Below are positions 60,538 to 64,000 of a stretch of DNA of 64,000 nucleotides, piece after piece. The translations under genes and the position numbers were made by a program. The stretch's first letter is position 1. The number at the start of each line of letters is the position of its first letter. The stretch is from assembly GCF_964199755.1 (NCBI RefSeq), contig NC_133897.1, positions 138,390,125 through 138,454,124 of the forward strand. Reading direction: 5' to 3'. Origin of the DNA: Larus michahellis (Eukaryota; Chordata; Aves; Charadriiformes; Laridae). Below the pieces are notes generated by a model. That model was not told the origin of the DNA. It ran no database searches and was given only the letters and a program-made list of their open reading frames with translations.

Positions 60538-62320
60538 TTCTGCTGCCCTGGCTTTAACTGTAGCGTCTGTCTTGTCCCCTTGTGCAGGTACTGGAACCTG
60601 TGTGCTGGCACAGTGAGCTAGTTCAGGAAGGTGACCCAGCTGAAAACTAACTTGCTGTGGGACAGAGCAACGAGACAGCTTCTGGGTCTGGTGCCCTGTG
60701 CAATTGCCCGTGCAATGGGGCTGACTCAAGAAAACAGGCCTGCTCCTGTGACTGTGGCAATTCCTGTTTAGATCCGGACCCACTGCTGTGGAACTTCATC
60801 CCAAGGCTGGACTTTAAGCTGGCATTGTTGCAGGAAGAAGCAATGCTTCCTGCCTCGCTCCTGCCCCCGTGCTTCTCCCTTCCCTCCTTTGCAGAGCTCT
60901 CTCAAGGGTGTGTTTCAGAAAGCTGGATGTAGCTGTAAGATGTCGTGGGTTTTTTTGTCTGGGTTATTTTTTTACCCAGGGTAGGTAGGTTAAATTCCAC
61001 TTACCCAGTTGAGTCCACAGCTGCACAAGTGCTCGGGCACCTGTGAAGGAGAGGGTGGTGCACAGGCAGTAATGAGTACTTGCTGTTGGGAGAAGGTGGA
61101 TCTGCTTCTCCCTTAATTTGGCCGGTTGATGCTGTTTCCAGGTGCTTGTCAAACGATGGCCTTGTGCGTCAGGCATGCAGTGTTTGACATATGAAGCTTT
61201 TCTACCAGGTGTTTGTTTCCATGGCTGTGCTCAGTGTGCCATTCCACTGCTTTTATCAATGCGATTGTTTGTGGAGTCATGCTGCAAACTGGACTGTTGA
61301 GCAGATCGTTGTTAAAAATAACTCCTTTTTATCCTGTCATTTGCTCAGGAACCTGCAGTTAAGGACAGTAAAGAGACAGGAGTAGGGCAAGAAGTATAGA
61401 GTGGGAATTTTTCATGCCAAAAATGGCTCTAAAGGCAAAATAGGGCAGTCTAACTACAGTCAGAGGAGAAACTAACCTTGCTGTGCCGAAGTGCTTGAAT
61501 TTAGCAGGCTAGTGAGTGAACCGAAATCCCCAAGAATACCCCTTCATTTCATATGTCAACTGCTTTGTGGTTTAATTGCTGTTGATTTACATATAGCAGC
61601 ATATTAGCTGGTATACTGTACTATATAGTTCAGAGGAAATCTGTTCTAACCAGCAGCTATTGTAGCATTATGTAAACATACACAAAAATGAGAGAATAAA
61701 AGTTTTAATCTTCACTGCCTTGTTAAAGTAAATGTTTCAAAGGGACCTTGTAGGTAATTTTTAATGTTGCATTTTCTTAATTGCATCTGTGGAGAAGCCT
61801 GTGGAAACTAAAAAGCAAGTGTTGGAGACTGGAGCAAGATGTATCTAAGTCTAGAATAACGCACCAAATTAGCATGATCTCATTTGATTTTTAGACGTGT
61901 GAGTCTGAGTCAGTTATGCTGACGCAAGAGAGAGCAGATTCAAGCACCAGCAATTTTTCACGGGTTCAGATGATTCTTGAACGGGTTCATGTGACATTAG
62001 TAGGCTTAACTTGACTTAAAGGCCATAACACATTAGCTGTGCAAATAGATGTGAAGCATCACTTAAATATTTTTGCCTTCTCCTTTATGAAGTGAGTATC
62101 TCTGCAGTTCCTGTACCTAATCTGAAATTAGTTATGCCTTTGGGGTGATACATTTCTAGTGTTCCCCATTAATATCTTACTGCAGCTAGACCACTTGAGG
62201 GTTTTCAAAACAGCGATGTGTGCTGGAATTCCTCCTGCAGAGTTTATGTCATTATAAGCAGTATTTCTTTTCACAGTTAGCACCACCTTTTAATTTCTCC
62301 CCATTCCAGATAACAAACTC

Positions 62321-62337
62321 TTTTTTTTTTTTTTTTT
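62321..62337 (+). repeat. Poly-T tract
   Basis: Seventeen consecutive Ts in the CHMP4C intron. Simple repeat. Confidence 0.9.
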
Positions 62338-64000
62338 ATATCTTTTGCTATCCTTTTTTGGGTATCTCAGTTTCAGCCAGTGCACAGCTACCAACTCCTT
62401 CTGCAAATTGGCCTTTCATCCTCGATATTTTGACGGTCATACAGGAAAACTTAAAGGACAGAAATTGATACTGAATGTTTTAGAACTTTAAAAGTTCAAA
62501 AGGAAATGTGTCTTCTGAAGTGTACCTGTGCCTGTGAAAATAACATACACGTGAATGAGTGTTGTTTGAGCCTCGAATCTTTCACAGATCCTAAAAAATG
62601 GCTAAATGAAAAGAATTAAGTTAAAAGAAGCCATCCAGAATAGGATTAAATCTTAACCATAAAGAGACACATAGTGCTACTGAGGACAAAACCTACATAG
62701 AAAGCTGGAATAACACATAGGGTTTTACAAGTAGATGCTGCTAACCATGTTGTGTGGTACATTTGGGCAGGGCTTATGTAGCCATGTGGCATTCCTTTTC
62801 CATGAGTTAGTTGTTACCAGAAGGCTGTTGAAACCAAACAACGATGTAGTAGCTGTGTGTTGACATGGACAGGGCCGTCATGCGTATGGCAGGGTGTATG
62901 ACAGGTTGGGACTGAGGGTTTGTGGCGGGGAGATATGAGTAAGCCCTTAGTGCATCCTTGTTCTGTGAGTTACACCTGTTGTTCTCTGATCTTCATGATC
63001 ACGTTTCAGGTGTCTTGCCATGAACTGGAATGGTTATAATGAGTCAAGTGCATTATTGTTCTTGAATTAGCACCTCAGTTGTAACTGTATGTGGCTTCTC
63101 CCACAAGGTTTTAAGGATTATTAATGCTGATAATGAGTTTGCTTAGGGTGGTATGATTTTTATGGCCTCATCAGCATTTCTTTTGGTTGTCCCTGGTGTA
63201 AGAGAGATTGTAATCCATCAATTCCTTGCAGGACTGAAGTAGAGGTTTGTGAACTGTATCCAAGAATGAGATCCAGTATTTTCACTGTGGTGTTATATCT
63301 TCTGAAGAAACACTCTTTTCCTTCTTCACCAGTTTCCCCCTGGAAATTTTAAGGATTACTAGACAATGCTTTTATTTCTACTTCAGAAGATGAGATCTTC
63401 AGTAATTCCTGTACTGATGGGTGGTGGTGGTGGGCTTGACAGGTAAAGGTGCTGTTATCGCTGTATTGTCTCTTTTCATTCTGATCTGTCGTGAAACCGT
63501 GAGGAGCCTGCCACAAGTCTTTCTATGTCACTACTTTTGTTCTTTCCTTTAGAAATCTGGATATTCAGTGTGACCAGGATTACTATTGCCCAACTGGCTA
63601 TTTCTACTTGCTTAATAAAAAAGTATCGGCATAGCAGTGGTATTGGAAAAGGGTCCTTCTGTTAATAACAGTAGTTCTTTAATATGCTTATTTAAACTGA
63701 CATAATAGCCTGCTGTTGTTCCAACCACTTATCTTGAAAATAAAATAAAAATTCAGATTAAAAGCAGTGGTTCCTAATCTATGAGCTGTATCCTGCTTGC
63801 TGGACTCAGAAGTAGAGCACAGGAAACACGCTAAAGCCCAGCCAACTGCTAACCACTTCATTATGAAATGCAGGAGTTGAGTCGGCTTCTTTGGAGCATG
63901 ACAGAGACAGTGTGTGAGATTGCTTTTTTCCGGGAGAAGTCCTCCACCTCTTCCTGGTTGAATTGGTATTAATTAGACTTGGTTCCTCAGACTCTACTCC

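Larger units (their letters stand above)
59363..64000 (+). other. CHMP4C: CHMP4C first intron (incomplete)
   Basis: No segment encoding the next CHMP4 block (ALQALKRKKR) was found, so the rest of the window reads as intron 1. It holds the 36-bp tandem duplication at 60466-60537 and a 17-T run at 62321-62337. Nothing else recognised. Confidence 0.7.

Noticed and set aside
63764-63800. CAGTGGTTCCTAATCT resembling a Charlie-type DNA transposon end
   Set aside because: Only one short end is seen and no matching second end, so chance is likely.

Overview
The window is nuclear DNA from a bird. The evidence is many CR1 non-LTR retrotransposon copies with the avian 3' tail (ATTCTATGA-type), an LTR of a family common in avian genomes, and vertebrate genes split by GT-AG introns. 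The gene order IMPA1 - ZFAND1 - CHMP4C, with the first two on the minus strand and the third on the plus strand, matches human chromosome 8q21.13. No bacterial-type operons, CRISPR arrays or RNA genes were seen.

Layout. Positions 1 to about 26 kb are intergenic on the 3' side of IMPA1 and hold old CR1 copies, one solo LTR and low-complexity tracts. At 4161-4232 (minus) there is what looks like a broken first exon of a fatty-acid-binding protein. It is best matched by FABP12, which sits next to IMPA1 in mammals. IMPA1 (inositol monophosphatase 1, 278 aa) occupies 28644-37.9 kb on the minus strand, with eight coding exons resolved and a CpG-island promoter at 37.64-38.05 kb. That island contains a 52-bp near-perfect palindrome. 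Positions 38.1-44.0 kb are intergenic. Mammals have SLC10A5 here, and no such reading frame is visible.

ZFAND1 (AN1 zinc finger protein 1, 269 aa) runs on the minus strand from 58105 to 44369 in eight coding exons. Its large intron 6 carries a decayed endogenous retrovirus in the opposite orientation (47662-53034). Its intron 2 holds a roughly 1.16-kb CR1 whose 3' end stops at the splice donor of exon 2. Its intron 5 uses a GC-AG donor. ZFAND1 and CHMP4C are head to head across a CpG island of about 1.5 kb (57.84-59.42 kb), with start codons 1.06 kb apart. Only the first exon of CHMP4C (59167-59362) is inside the window; the rest to 64000 reads as its first intron.

The genes are housekeeping in type. 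IMPA1 recycles inositol from inositol monophosphates. ZFAND1 links p97 and the 26S proteasome to stress-granule clearance. CHMP4C is an ESCRT-III subunit acting in membrane scission and the abscission checkpoint. The sequence gives no sign that they form one pathway; the link is conserved neighbourhood plus a shared ZFAND1/CHMP4C promoter island.
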